Source of the DNA: Berberis thunbergii
Taxonomy: Eukaryota; Streptophyta; Magnoliopsida; Ranunculales; Berberidaceae
DNA length: 64,000 nt
Direction of reading: 5' to 3'
NCBI GenBank assembly: GCA_003290165.1
Contig: QNQO01007571.1
Span: 1 to 64,000, forward strand
Part shown: piece after piece, positions 1 through 10,428 of the stretch
Position numbering within the stretch: position 1 is the stretch's first letter
Layout: each line of letters opens with the position of its first letter
Notes under the pieces: generated by a model
What the model was told of the DNA's origin: nothing
The model's input: the letters and a program-made list of their open reading frames with translations, nothing else
Database searches by the model: none
Program-made: the position numbers and the translations under genes

Positions 1-1559
1 AAAAAGTTTGCCATTAAAATATTTGCCTAATAAATATATATTATCGTTCAAGACACGTGTCACTAATCATACCAAAGGTTGCGGCACATATACCATTACC
101 ACTAAACATGTTTATTTAATAGATGTCCTGTCATTCAATTTTTTAATATCCATTGTGGTATTATCTCTATCACAAATATTTGGTGTTTCTGTAATGGTAA
201 CTTAAACTAAATTAATTACAATATTTTTGTTCAATTTTACCTGTCTATCTTGTTTTTAAAAAAATTCCCAATACTATAATTTGTCATACCTCATAAATTT
301 GCATTTGTAATTCATCGAAATGGCTTAAAACACAATAAACCACTATAACATTACTCCACATGCTAAATGTTTGAGTTGGTAACAAACATAATTTTTTTTT
401 TCAGAATTTAGACAGAGTTTACTTTGTTTTCTTAATTTTTTTTCCAACACTAAACCATGTCATCCACAATAATATTGCATTTGTAATTCTTAAAATACAA
501 ATATATAAAATGAACCACTACAACATTGTTCCACATGCTATATGTTTAAGTAGACGACAAAATTTTGACAAAGTCTACTAATGAGCAAGAATTATAGTAC
601 CTCTAGAGTAGCACATTTTGTATGCAAATGTAAATCACATTGTGTACATGCTTAACATTGAAGTCCCACTGTATGCATATGTAAATCACACTGTATACAA
701 ATGCATGCAAATGTATGCTAAGATATTCAACATTGTATTTTAATGTATGCTAGGAATATTCTAACAATGAAGTCCCACTGTACATGTCAATAAATCACAT
801 TGTTCTTGTCAATAAATCTCATTGTACATGTTAATAAAAAAACAAAATTGAATCATAGCATGAGTATGCAAATGTCAACAAAAAAAATTAGAATAAGTGC
901 TCTATAATATTTCAATAAAATGTTGTTCCAATTGATCTAACAATCCATTGCATAAGAATATTATCCTTTTAAAAGCCAAAATTTTCTTTTATTCATATAA
1001 TTTCTGAAACGTAATTCAAAAGATTAAAACAAACACCTATACTAAATGAAATTATTTTAAAAAAATTTAAATTTTCAATTAGGGTCTGATTTGGGCATTT
1101 ACGAATTGAGCTATTTACAAATTGGGGTTTATTAATTAATTACTAAGTGGACTCCTCAATAGTGTTTAAGTGAATAGAATAAATTAATGCAAAACATGAA
1201 ATAACTTAACTTATTCTCTATCTAGATTTCAGTGCTAATGCAAAACATTGACATCTCAATAGAATAAACTAAGTAGTTGTTGAAATAATTTAACCTATTC
1301 TCTCACTACAAAAGTATTTTTTTAGTTTCAATCGCCATGATAATTAGGATTGTCAACGGACTGGACTTATGCAAAAAAAAAAAAAAACGATTTTAAATCG
1401 AATTTAGTGCTTTAATAAATATATATTGTCATTCTAAACATGTGACAATAATCATACCCAAGGTTGCGGTATTAATCACACCCCATGGTTGTGTCACTAA
1501 TCTACCTTACTATAGCATTACTCCACATTTTAAATGTTTGAGTATGATAAATAAATAAA
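1..1559. repeat. AT-rich intergenic DNA with degenerate direct repeats
   Basis: No convincing gene is visible. About 60 bases at 28-88 recur in diverged form at 1411-1470; both contain 'aataaatatatatt' and end in 'aaggttgcgg'. A second pair is near 305-395 and 470-560, sharing 'gcatttgtaattc' and 'ccacatgct', with a third partial copy near 1505-1545. Between 600 and 845 a short motif close to 'aaatcacattgta' occurs several times. The small open frames here look like chance frames. Confidence 0.5.
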
Positions 1560-1906
1560 TATACTTACATGCCTAATCACCATAATCAATTTTTGAAGAA
1601 AATAAATAAATAAAATAAAAAAAAATATTGGGTATGGAAATCGATCCCTTGCACTCTTATTGTGGATAAATCTTCATAAATGCTAACTTTAAGTCCTAGC
1701 CATTAGATCTTCATGTTTGGATAAATCTCATCCATCTTTTATCTACCAAAAATAAATAAATAAATATCAAATGTTGAGCATGAGAATCGAACCCATATAG
1801 TCTTGGTGCTTTAAGTTCTATAAGATACGTCAGATTCATATATTTGGTTTAATCTGAGCCATCTTTTATCTCCCAACCCAAATATCGTCCTGTTTTGTAA
1901 GATAAA

Positions 1907-1934
1907 CTAGGTTATTCCTCGTGCCGTTAGCACG
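1907..1934 (-). mobile_element. Helitron-like 3' terminus, copy 1
   Basis: On the minus strand a GC-rich hairpin (1920-1934, stem cgtgc/gcacg) is followed about 9 bases later by CTAG and then T. This is the classical Helitron 3' end: hairpin, short spacer, CTRR, inserted before T. No matching 5' TC end and no Rep/helicase coding were found, so the element's extent is unknown. Confidence 0.4.
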
Positions 1935-2180
1935 ATAAAAGTTTAAAACTTGTCAAAAAATGATCACCTTTAAGTTTTAATCCTTCATATTTATATGCCT
2001 AATCGCCACCATCAACAATTGAAAAAAATAAATAAATATCAAAATATTGGGTATGGGAATCGAACCCATGCATTCTTGGTGCTTTAAGTTCTATACAATC
2101 GTGTTAGATTCTTATATTTGGTTAAATCTCAGTCGTCTTTTATCTCCCATCCCAAACATCGTCCTGTTTTGTAAGATAAA

Positions 2181-2207
2181 CTAGTGTGTCCCTCGTGCCG
2201 TTGGCAC
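2181..2207 (-). mobile_element. Helitron-like 3' terminus, copy 2
   Basis: Same arrangement as the terminus at 1907: minus-strand hairpin gtgcc-aac-ggcac (2195-2207), a ten-base spacer, then CTAG followed by T. The DNA beyond the CTAG is also shared with copy 1. The two termini therefore probably arose by duplication of a segment that already carried the end, not by two insertions. Confidence 0.4.
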
Positions 2208-2216
2208 AATATGATT

Positions 2217-3474
2217 TTTTGGGTAAACTTCGTAACATGCCAACCCATTTGTGCCTACGTCACCATGAACACACTCACTATGCCCAAGAAATCAATTGGA
2301 AAACATCTATCTTACAATTCACATAGGTGTTTTACGATTCATTGATGATTGAGACAAACATCAAATGAGAATTGGAGACAAAAGAGGGATGCGATTGAAA
2401 GTTGGGAAAATGTAAGGCAAAAAATGAAAAGAAAAATTGTGAAAAAATTAGTGGAATGTACATGCGGCGGAAAGATAAAGTATTGTTTTTTTTTTTTTCA
2501 GAATGAAAATTATCATTAAGTTGTCGGATTTGATAAACTTGGTATCATTGAAATGCAATTTGAAAATCTTTCCAACAAAACCAATGATCAATACAAAAAC
2601 TTAAAATTTCAAAATATGTATTTTATTTTTAAAACATGTAAGTATTTTTAAGATTTTCATGTCTAAGTATAATATTTTTCAAAGAAATGGACGAATATTT
2701 TATTGAACATTCAAACAAAGACTCTAAACATTCAATCAATTCTAATTTTAACCAAGTTTGAATCTAAAAAAATTAGTATTCTAAAATATGATATTTTTAT
2801 GGAACTGATTGAGGGCAGTTGTGTGATAATTAACAGTAAAAATAAATAAACATATATGGAGTAAATCGAGTCTATCATAACACGTGTGCGGTGCTGATCA
2901 TATGACGGTTTGAGGTTTATAAATAAACATATAAACATATGTGATGTTATTAATTGTTTGTTAGCATTTGTAAATATCATGATTGTATTATCTATCACAT
3001 ACACATAAATGCTATCAATTTTGTTTGTATTAACATGTGCTATCAGGTATGGCCTTGTAAAATGCTATAGTTATCTAATAGATTACCATCCTGAAAATAG
3101 TATAGCCATCGATGTACGTGGATTAGGCAGTTGTGAGGTAATAGAACATTGGAACAGAGATCAGTTACTCCCATATTCTCAAAAATATTGGCATTTGCCA
3201 TATAGGACATTGGTGGTTCAAGATATGGACCTGTAAATTAGTGGACTCATAATAAGAAATTCATAAACCATTGTCTTATCATATTTCGTTAACCCCAAAG
3301 GGGGAGAATGAAACAAATTGCCAAACAACAGAAGCAATCTTCTGTCTCTACTACTTGCTAATTCCTTAATTGACATGTCTAACCCATTGTATATGAAGGT
3401 GTAGGCAAGTTGATAACAGTGCTCTTAATTTTCGTCATCATCAGTAATTCCTTGTGACCCATTTCTACTGTCCC
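2217..3474. other. No gene recognised
   Basis: AT-rich sequence. The open frames at 2732-3004 (minus) and 3009-3236 (plus) are 90 and 75 codons long, match no family I recognise and lack splice or promoter context. I do not call them genes. Confidence 0.5.
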
Positions 3475-4426
3475 TCAAATCATGCAACAGTAATTGTTAT
3501 TGTTAAGAATATGCAAGGTACGTGTTTGGAGAAATTCAAAACAATAGTTGAAGCACGTGGGGATCAATATATCTGGAAGGGAAAAATGATCATGACCACG
3601 AGCTGGTACCGAGTTGATTTGCACTGATCCTGTCTCCATCGCATCACTGATCAACATTGTTTTGTTGGAGTCTCTTGTGAAGACACAGCCCTGCATTTTT
3701 CTCTTAAGTCAGTATATACAAAGGATATTATTTCCCCACCCCTGTAATCGTCTTTGGGATATTCTGAAAACAATTCCCACAATTTTGGAAAGTTGGTATG
3801 TTTGAAAAGGTAAATTCTTGGTTATGACTATAAAAGTTATGGATTTCTTATATTAATGAGTTATCACTTCATATAAAACAGAATTGTACCACTTCTCAGA
3901 GTAGTACCACTTGAATGCCTCCCATTATTTATTGCAGTTGCATGGGATTCCATTAGTTATTGCAGTTGATTCCACCCATAGCCTTAATGAGTAAATCAAC
4001 GAGGTATAGTTGCGGGACAGAAAAGGTCAAGTAGGGATGAGTTTTAGGAAAAGTACATGAGAAATTGAACAAAATAAAAAGAAGCATAGTGATGGCAGAA
4101 AAGTACTGTACCTAAAGATCGAAATTGCTAGCATTGCAGTGATGAATTCCTTCTTCTATAGAGTTGATCCTGATGACTGGTAACACTGGTCCAAAAGGCT
4201 CTTCCCATGCAATTCTCATATCAGGTCGACGTTGTCCAGCAACAAGAGCCAAATGAGATTCCCATCCCTCTCGGTACTCCTGGCAAAATGTGGCTCATTT
4301 CTCCTTTGCATCTATTACCAAACCTTCAATAAAGTTTGTTGATGATTCAGACACGACTAGGTGATATCACAGTCGTTCTCAGGAGGTCCTACAGTCAACT
4401 TAGCTACTTTGGGGCAGTTTCACTTT
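3475..4426 (-). pseudogene. GAPN remnant (non-phosphorylating GAPDH, ALDH11 family)
   Basis: Two exons of plant NADP-dependent non-phosphorylating glyceraldehyde-3-phosphate dehydrogenase, a cytosolic enzyme that oxidises glyceraldehyde-3-phosphate to 3-phosphoglycerate with NADPH production, are recognisable. The upstream piece (about 4426-4112) reads KLTVGPPEN, then ESSTNFIEGLVIDAKEK, RPDMRIAWEEPFGPVLPV and IEEGIHHCNASNFDL, ending at a normal gtacag donor. The downstream piece (from 3690, after a gcag acceptor) reads GCVFTRDSNKTMLISDAMET and VQINSVPARG, then leaves frame near 3577. Stops after DIT and after KEK, a frameshift in the middle of exon 1 and loss of the C-terminus show it is dead. 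The N-terminal exons are absent. The family call is strong; the copy's origin is unknown. Confidence 0.82.
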
Positions 4427-4551
4427 AGGCCTACCCGTAGAATCAGGCCAAGCCCAAGATCCATAATGTGCATCTCTGGCACTGTTAATAATAAAGAAAT
4501 TGAATAGTTGTATGTTCGTAAAATTATTTGCAAAGTATTAATGGTTAGCAT

Positions 4552-5120
4552 GGAAGCATAGACTCTTTGGAAAATTTGCCGTATTCATGTCCGACACATC
4601 CAACACCAACACTCGCTCAACGCGCGTTGGACACTTGGTCAACGTGCCGGCAAGTGTCAGACACATGGTCAATGTGGTCAACATGTCAAAAACGCCTCCG
4701 ATACACCCGAAACTTGATCACGACAAAGTTAAGACTCGAAAACTAATTATTTTATTTTTTACTTTTAGATGTTTGCTAATAACTACCTACTTTAATGGTT
4801 GTTGATTCATTTGAAGTGAATGACTCTTTCAATTGCGATTTAAGACAAATAGGACAAAAAGACACTAAAGCATAGAGTAATCTATGCTTTTTCTTCTTAT
4901 CTCATTTGCTTCTTCTCTCCTCTACTTTATTTTTTCTTGCAACTGAGTCTCCTCTTCTTCAAATACTCTAGGAAGACACTTTATTAGATCATTATTTATG
5001 TTTATATGACTTGTTAAAAAAATAGTCTGACGTGTCCACGAGTCCTAATTTTTGGAAATTGTCGAGTCGGCATGTCGTGTCTGTGTCTGAGACGACGTGC
5101 GTGTCCGTGTCTATGCATCC
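4552..5120. repeat. Degenerate terminal-inverted-repeat element (tentative)
   Basis: The ends are imperfect inverted repeats: ggaagcatagac at 4552 and gtctatgcatcc ending at 5120. Both flanks inside the ends are rich in gtgtccgtgtc / gacacggacac-type words and CpG, unlike the AT-rich surroundings. No clean target-site duplication was found, so class and exact ends are uncertain. No coding is evident. Confidence 0.35.
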
Positions 5121-6619
5121 TTGACGGTTAATATTTCACCATGGGAAAAGATCTAGATGAAAAAATTGATTCCTATCCTAAAGTTATCTCACTGTCTCTT
5201 GACAATGAAAATTTTTCTTTTTAAATAGGCACGAGTTGGGGAGGAAGTATTAAAATAAAAGAATGAAATATGGTTCTTGCCGTAAACTTCAATCTTCATA
5301 GAAATGAAGTAAATTAGTTATTTGTATTACTTTTGGACCATTTTCAATGTATTTGATTTTTTTTTTTAATTTGAAGTAAAATTCTCGTAATATACAAATA
5401 ATTGTTTAATTGATGTTTTGAGAGATGTTTTATAATTTGTGTTGGCATGGATAATAATGTAGGTGATGTTCGTTCATTATTTCCTATGATTAATAACATA
5501 TTTATAAAAATTCATGAATTTATAAGAATCCATAGAAATCCATAACAAACCTTACAAAATCTACAAAACCAATCATTAAAATCTATCAAAATTCAGTGGA
5601 TTTTTGTAAAATCATTGAAACCTTTTAAAATCCACGAGATTTTAAAATTTCTTTAAAGTCCATTCAAATCCCGAATTGAATACCCCCACTAAGAAATAGT
5701 TTTGAATCCATTTGGAATGGCTGGAATCCGATTCCAAATATTTGTATTGGAGCGGTTCGTTTCTAATCCATTTGTAAACACCTATATTCACGTGCCTTAA
5801 TGATAATTGGGTATAACAAAATTCTATTTCAAAGGGAAGGGTATGGGGTGTCTGCCTGCAAGGTTGCGGACACTGGGTTGTTGTCATGTGTGATCGTGCC
5901 CTTTCGTGGGTGGGTCGCCTCACTTGTAAGAAAGGAAATTGCGCTGAGGTTAGATAATTTAATCAATTTCAATTTGCAATTTTGACACCCATAAACAAAA
6001 CTAGGATTCCCCCACCCATTTACTTGAAAAATAGCGATTGTATTGCACCTTTGAATTGAATGCATATTAAGATGGCAAGCATGATCTTATCACCCCACTT
6101 TTAAGATATCTTTGGCTTGATTTTCATGTCAACTGTTTGCAGGTAAAAAGAAAAGTACAATTTCTCCTTATCGGGACTTTGTGAATGCTCTCTGTGAGTA
6201 TTCATACTGTGGAGGATATAAAAGGTTAGAGCCAAGGAACAAGTCCACCAACTAGTAACACAAGTAAGCAACTTTTCCAATAAAGATCTAGAATTGCAAC
6301 TGTTATGAAGTCGATGTTTCCCTACGATATTCCAATTTCATTACTGGAATAAGGTTGGTTTTCAGCTACGACACTTTGAAGTTTTCTATAAGCTTGTATA
6401 ACCTAAGATTGGTTTCATATATAAATTTGGGCATTTCCTTTTACTTTTAAAACTTTGTCATCTTATAATTTTCCTACATAAAGATAGAATTTTCATTTGG
6501 TACTCACAAATGGCTACCAGAAGATCAATTGTGTGCCATTGAAGAAAGACTTAATAAACTCTCAATAAGGTTTTTTTTTTTATTTCTCGGTTGTGTCAAT
6601 TAGGAATCATTTGGAATTG
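5121..6619. other. No gene recognised
   Basis: Mostly AT-rich. Around 5470-5790 the motifs 'aatccat' and 'aaaatcc' recur, and 'gaatacccccac' at about 5680 looks like one end of a MITE whose partner I could not find. Overlapping open frames at 5640-6065 on both strands have no recognisable domains. Confidence 0.4.
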
Positions 6620-6621
6620 TA

Positions 6622-6731
6622 GGAGTGAACATTCTAAACGTTCAAGTTAGGACTAGACCGGATCCGTTTAATTTAAACGGTTCGAGTTAGGTTCTTCCAA
6701 ATTTGAAACCTATCCGAACCGTGCCCACCCC
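6622..6731. mobile_element. Short MITE-like inverted repeat flanked by TA
   Basis: The ends are ggagtgaacattc (left) and, on the opposite strand, ggggtgggcacgg (right), inverted repeats differing by transitions, each bordered outside by TA. The interior contains the palindromic 'cgtttaatttaaacg'. Size (about 110 bp) and TA flanks would suit a Tc1/mariner-type MITE, but the evidence is thin. Confidence 0.3.
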
Positions 6732-6733
6732 TA

Positions 6734-7807
6734 TGTGTGGCCAAGAGGTCGAATTAACCCTAGATCTGAATCAAACGAGAGATAGATAGATAGAGAGATT
6801 AAGAGAGAAGATTGAGAGGGACCGTATTTAAACACCGAAGGTACTTCTCGCCATGTTTTCGATCACACGAGATGGAGATGGCAATGAAGGCCACCAAAGG
6901 CGAAAAGAGGAGATGGAGTCACAGTGGCATAACACAATAAATGTTACGAGCCCTTTCAATATGAAATTGTGTCATAGCATTTACGAGAAAATATCATCAT
7001 ATAATTGTTATTAAAGGCTATATTTGTTGAAATGGGGACATATATCTCTCATTCATTATCAGCCTTTTTTTTTTTTTCTTTACTGTTTTTCTTTCTCCAT
7101 ACTTTTTTTTCTTCTCTCTCCTTTTGTTCTTCTTTCATCTCTTCTTCATTTTTTTTCTTAATCTCCTAGCCGCCTTTACACACTCTATTTGCCCTTCTTT
7201 GCTTCAAAATTATCAATAAAGCTAGGGCTTTAATTATACCCATACATTTTTATATATATATATATAATCTAAAACTCTAAATAAAAAAATCCAGATAAAC
7301 GAACTCATTTTCTGAAAGAAAAATAAAATACCTCATGTATTAAACTTCTAAATAAATATAATACAAAGGAAGTGTTTTTGTAAACAAGCATTTCATACAT
7401 CTTACCAACAATAAATTTAATATATTAGAAATTACCAATTATAAATTAATGATTGCCTATTCTTAAAGAGATTATGAATGTTAGTTGTTTTAGAAAAAAA
7501 CAACCTCATTACATTATACTCAGCTTGAATGGAATCTCATCCCGAGATTCAAAGTAGAACATATAAGTGAAGAGCTTTAAATAAAAGACAGAGAGAATTA
7601 AGTGCAACTTCAAATGAGAAACCATGTTTCCTTATACATTAATAAAATTTTCACAAATGTACATAATAATGATGAACAAACTAAGCATAGTGATGCAACA
7701 TGCTTAACATGGCTACTCCATATACTTTCCTTTATTTTATCAATGAAATAATAGTGACTTATATTTCAAGGGATACAAAATTAAACTACCTTTAAAATAA
7801 TAGTTTA
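6734..7807. other. No gene recognised
   Basis: Contains a gata microsatellite (about 6779-6792), a long T/C-rich tract (7060-7200) and an AT dinucleotide run near 7250. Nothing in either strand reads as a protein or RNA gene. Confidence 0.45.
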
Positions 7808-8001
7808 GGTGGCGTTGTTTTTTGTTCTGATCAGAACTTTGGTTTTGAATAAGAAGCGGACCACTTTGAACAGATGTTAGTTTTTACTTTTATTCAAAAT
7901 CAAAAGTTCTGAATAGGTTCTAAATTGACAACAATTTAATAGGCACCAAGGATGTGTTAAGCACTTATTGCTTAGTGCTGAAAATTAAAACAAACACCCC
8001 C
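7808..8001. mobile_element. PIF/Harbinger (Tourist-like) MITE, 194 bp
   Basis: Ends are ggtggcgttgtttttt (left) and the inverse of aaaacaaacaccccc (right), an imperfect inverted repeat of the common GGGGGTGTTTGTTTT type. A TTA duplication flanks it on both sides (7805-7807 and 8002-8004), the three-base duplication typical of PIF/Harbinger. It is non-coding. Confidence 0.7.
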
Positions 8002-8445
8002 TTATTCTATCATAATTTGCGGTGTTACGATATATACACCTCAAAGAATCTCGTCCCAAGATTTAGTTGATAGGACGACTGAGTAAACAACTTATATATA
8101 AATAAGGGTTTTTTTTTTGTTTGACACTCATTAGTTTATACGTATTAGAGTTGGCCATCGTTTTGAAAATTATTTCAGTCTAACCCTCATTTTCTAATGA
8201 AACCACTAAGTTCATGTAATTGACCGGTCAAAAATATTTTTGGGATCTTCTTACCCTATAATGTCATTTTTAAATGATGGACTGTGACGAGGATTTAAAG
8301 AATGATAAAGATGATGCCTATTTGACCACATCACCCAAGACAATGTAATATTAAAGAGTACCAAGTACCATACAATAGGATTACCACCATGACTGATGTC
8401 CAAACCTAATTAACAAACATTTCCTTTTGTTTACATGGACCAGCT

Positions 8446-8875
8446 TTAATTTTTCCCTCTAAGTTTCACATCCAAATGCCCTCTCCAGCTTGGTAAATAT
8501 CTGCTGATTTGGAATTGCCTTCCTAGATTCATATTCTTGAATTATCTGAGGCTTCTCATTGATCATTTGTGCAAGTTGAGCTTGGGTAAATTTTTGTTCA
8601 TAAGGGCTTACTGGATAGCTCTTTTCAGTTCAATAGGCACACGATCATGAGTAAGTACTTAATGTTTTTTTCATCAAGCTTCATCGTCTTTAAAGTAGTG
8701 CCACTAGAGGCAGCCTTGTTTGTTCCCGCAATAGCTTCTTAATGGTTTCGATTTTAGCACCAGTACAATGAGCAACATTGATGACCTTCTCGTCCTTCTT
8801 AGCAGCAGAAGTGGGTGCCTTATTGCAGATCACCACTGGTTGCCAGTCCTGCATCAATGGTCCGACTCCTGCCAT
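8446..8875 (-). pseudogene. MBF1 (multiprotein bridging factor 1) pseudogene, intronless
   Basis: MBF1 is a small nuclear coactivator that bridges DNA-binding factors and TBP. The minus strand from 8875 opens MAGVGPLMQDWQPVVICNKA, then PTSAAKKDEK and TGAKIETIKK, the conserved MBF1 N-terminus. In shifting frames it continues through NKAASSGTTLKT, LTHDRVPIELKRAI, QLAQMINEKPQIIQEYES and a C-terminal VKLRGKN before a stop at 8446. The full 140-residue protein length is thus represented without introns, but several frameshifts and stops break it. The absence of introns suggests a processed copy, if the parent is an intron-containing MBF1a/b-type gene. It lies entirely inside MULE-1. Confidence 0.85.
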
Positions 8876-9198
8876 CGATTTTTGTTTGTATTTATTTGCC
8901 TTGCTTGGCTTTCATATCTAGAGCTTCCATCACCTTTCCTTCAGATACACATCATTAGAGATACACATTTGATTGAAATCATCATATATGGACTGAAGAA
9001 AACGTGTATTGTTGAATGTTTTGCAAGTTGATGAATTTCTGTTGGTTTTTAACATCAACTGCAGGGGTATATACGCTCTGCACTTTTCTTCTAGCAAATT
9101 GCAACTTTTCAAAAGAAGCCTTACATGCAACTTCTTTTTAAAAATCTAACAATGCTATTGAGTGAATCTCCTAGCATCTTGCTAATTTAATGCACGAT

Positions 9199-9511
9199 CA
9201 CTACACCAAATTGACACTTTTGTAACAACTCTCAAAATAGTATCACTTTTGAGATGTTACAATCCACCAAACAATTTTCAAGTCAAGACTAAATTTAGTC
9301 AAAAAAATGAAAAACAGTAATACAAAAAATATGATACAATAAGTTGGATCACCATAAATAGTATCACTTTTATAACCATACTCTTCATGGTGATACAATT
9401 ATATTATATCATTTTGTGTTGTGAAAATGTGTAAATTTGTTAGGTGGATTGTTACACTTTAAAAGTGATATTGTTTTTTGGGTCGTTACAAAATGCAAAT
9501 TTGGTGTAGTG
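9199..9511. mobile_element. CACTA-type MITE, 313 bp, TSD GAT
   Basis: Terminal inverted repeat CACTACACCAAATT at the left and its inverse AATTTGGTGTAGTG at the right are perfect over 14 bases. GAT flanks both ends (9196-9198 and 9512-9514). Internally there are repeated 'gtatcactttt' and 'gttacaa' words in both orientations, typical subterminal repeats. It is non-coding and nested in MULE-1. Confidence 0.82.
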
Positions 9512-9887
9512 GATGGACTACTTCCCAGGTTCTAATGAATACACAACTGTCGAGATTGAGTACATGTGACGAAGGAGGAGAGGTTACGGAATGAGACTGA
9601 AAGAAGGTTTGTGAAGAAGAAGATATCGTGCTGAGAGGAGAGTTAAGGCTGGGAATGATAGAGGGTTGAGACGAATAAGAGAAAACCTGATTTTGGGTTT
9701 CATAAACATACCCCACACTAAGGTAAGGGCAAAATGATCTAAAAATATTTTTGACTAGTCAATGATGTGAACTTAACGGTTTCGTTAGAAAAACGATGAT
9801 TAAACTAAAATAGTTTTCAAGACAAGAGCTAAACTCTAATGGGTATAAAGTAATGAGTGCCAAACTCAAAATAAGCTCTATAAATAA

Positions 9888-10428
9888 TAACAATTTTGCA
9901 AAAGTTGCAACACAACCGAATGATAAACCATTCACTAAATAAATTTGAAGTATCAAACAAGTCGATTTTGTTTTTCTTTCAAAAAAAGTCAACTTTGTTT
10001 TAAGGAACAAAACACATTGAACAATAAATTAATTTAAAAAACTGCCGCCAATTAGTACATATACATGTTCATCATTCCATGAAAGCATGACTGAACCAAA
10101 ATGAAACAAGCCATACTAATAAATAAGTAATGAGGTAATTATAGAAAATAGGGTGTTACATTGAGAGTTGAAACAAGTTTGAATCTTTGTTAATGCCCTA
10201 CTCTTTTGAGGTTTCTGCTCCGGTCTTAGGCTTTTAGAGCACAAGGAAAGCATTGGAGTGAGAGATGTGTAAAAGATGTGGAATGAACTCATATCTTTAT
10301 AGCTTAGAGCTTGGAATACACTAGTAAATAATTAATTAATAATGAGTAAAGAAATAAATTGTCACATACGGGAACCGGAAATCCTGTCCTTTTTTTAACA
10401 TCCCACAAGATTTACTTTTTTTTTTTTT
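9888..10428. other. No gene recognised
   Basis: AT-rich DNA ending in an uninterrupted T tract (10415-10428) directly before MULE-2. That tract may be the distal part of the LINE-B poly(A) tail seen on the opposite strand, split off by the MULE-2 insertion. Confidence 0.4.

Larger units (their letters stand above)
1560..2216 (-). repeat. Tandemly duplicated repeat with tRNA-like B-box motif
   Basis: Two copies of about 195 bp lie at 1741-1936 and 2024-2216, with a partial third at 1560-1690. Each contains an AT-rich tract, a 'gaatcgaaccc' motif (the minus strand reads gggttcgattc, close to a pol III B box), 'gtcctgttttgtaagataaactag' in shared form, and a short hairpin. I see the repeats and the B-box-like motif directly. 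That the family derives from a tRNA/SINE is an inference; no A box was recognised. Confidence 0.5.
8106..9878. mobile_element. Mutator-like element (MULE-1) with perfect 9-bp TSD
   Basis: Inverted repeats of about 145 bp occupy 8106-8265 and 9720-9878; inside the ends both read TTTG(A/G)CACTCATTA and then share further diverged blocks such as 'gtcaaaaatattttt'. The nine bases TATAAATAA directly abut both ends (8097-8105 and 9879-9887), the Mutator signature. No transposase is present. The interior holds an MBF1 pseudogene and a 313-bp CACTA MITE. Its ends are related to those of the element at 10429-12046. Confidence 0.75.

Noticed and set aside
8..205. 65-codon frame at the window start
   Set aside because: AT-rich, no domain, and part of it is a repeat also present at about 1411-1470.
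5640..5985. Overlapping 93- and 61-codon frames near 5.8 kb
   Set aside because: Neither has a domain, splice context or a homologue I recognise; they overlap on opposite strands and end in MITE-like sequence.
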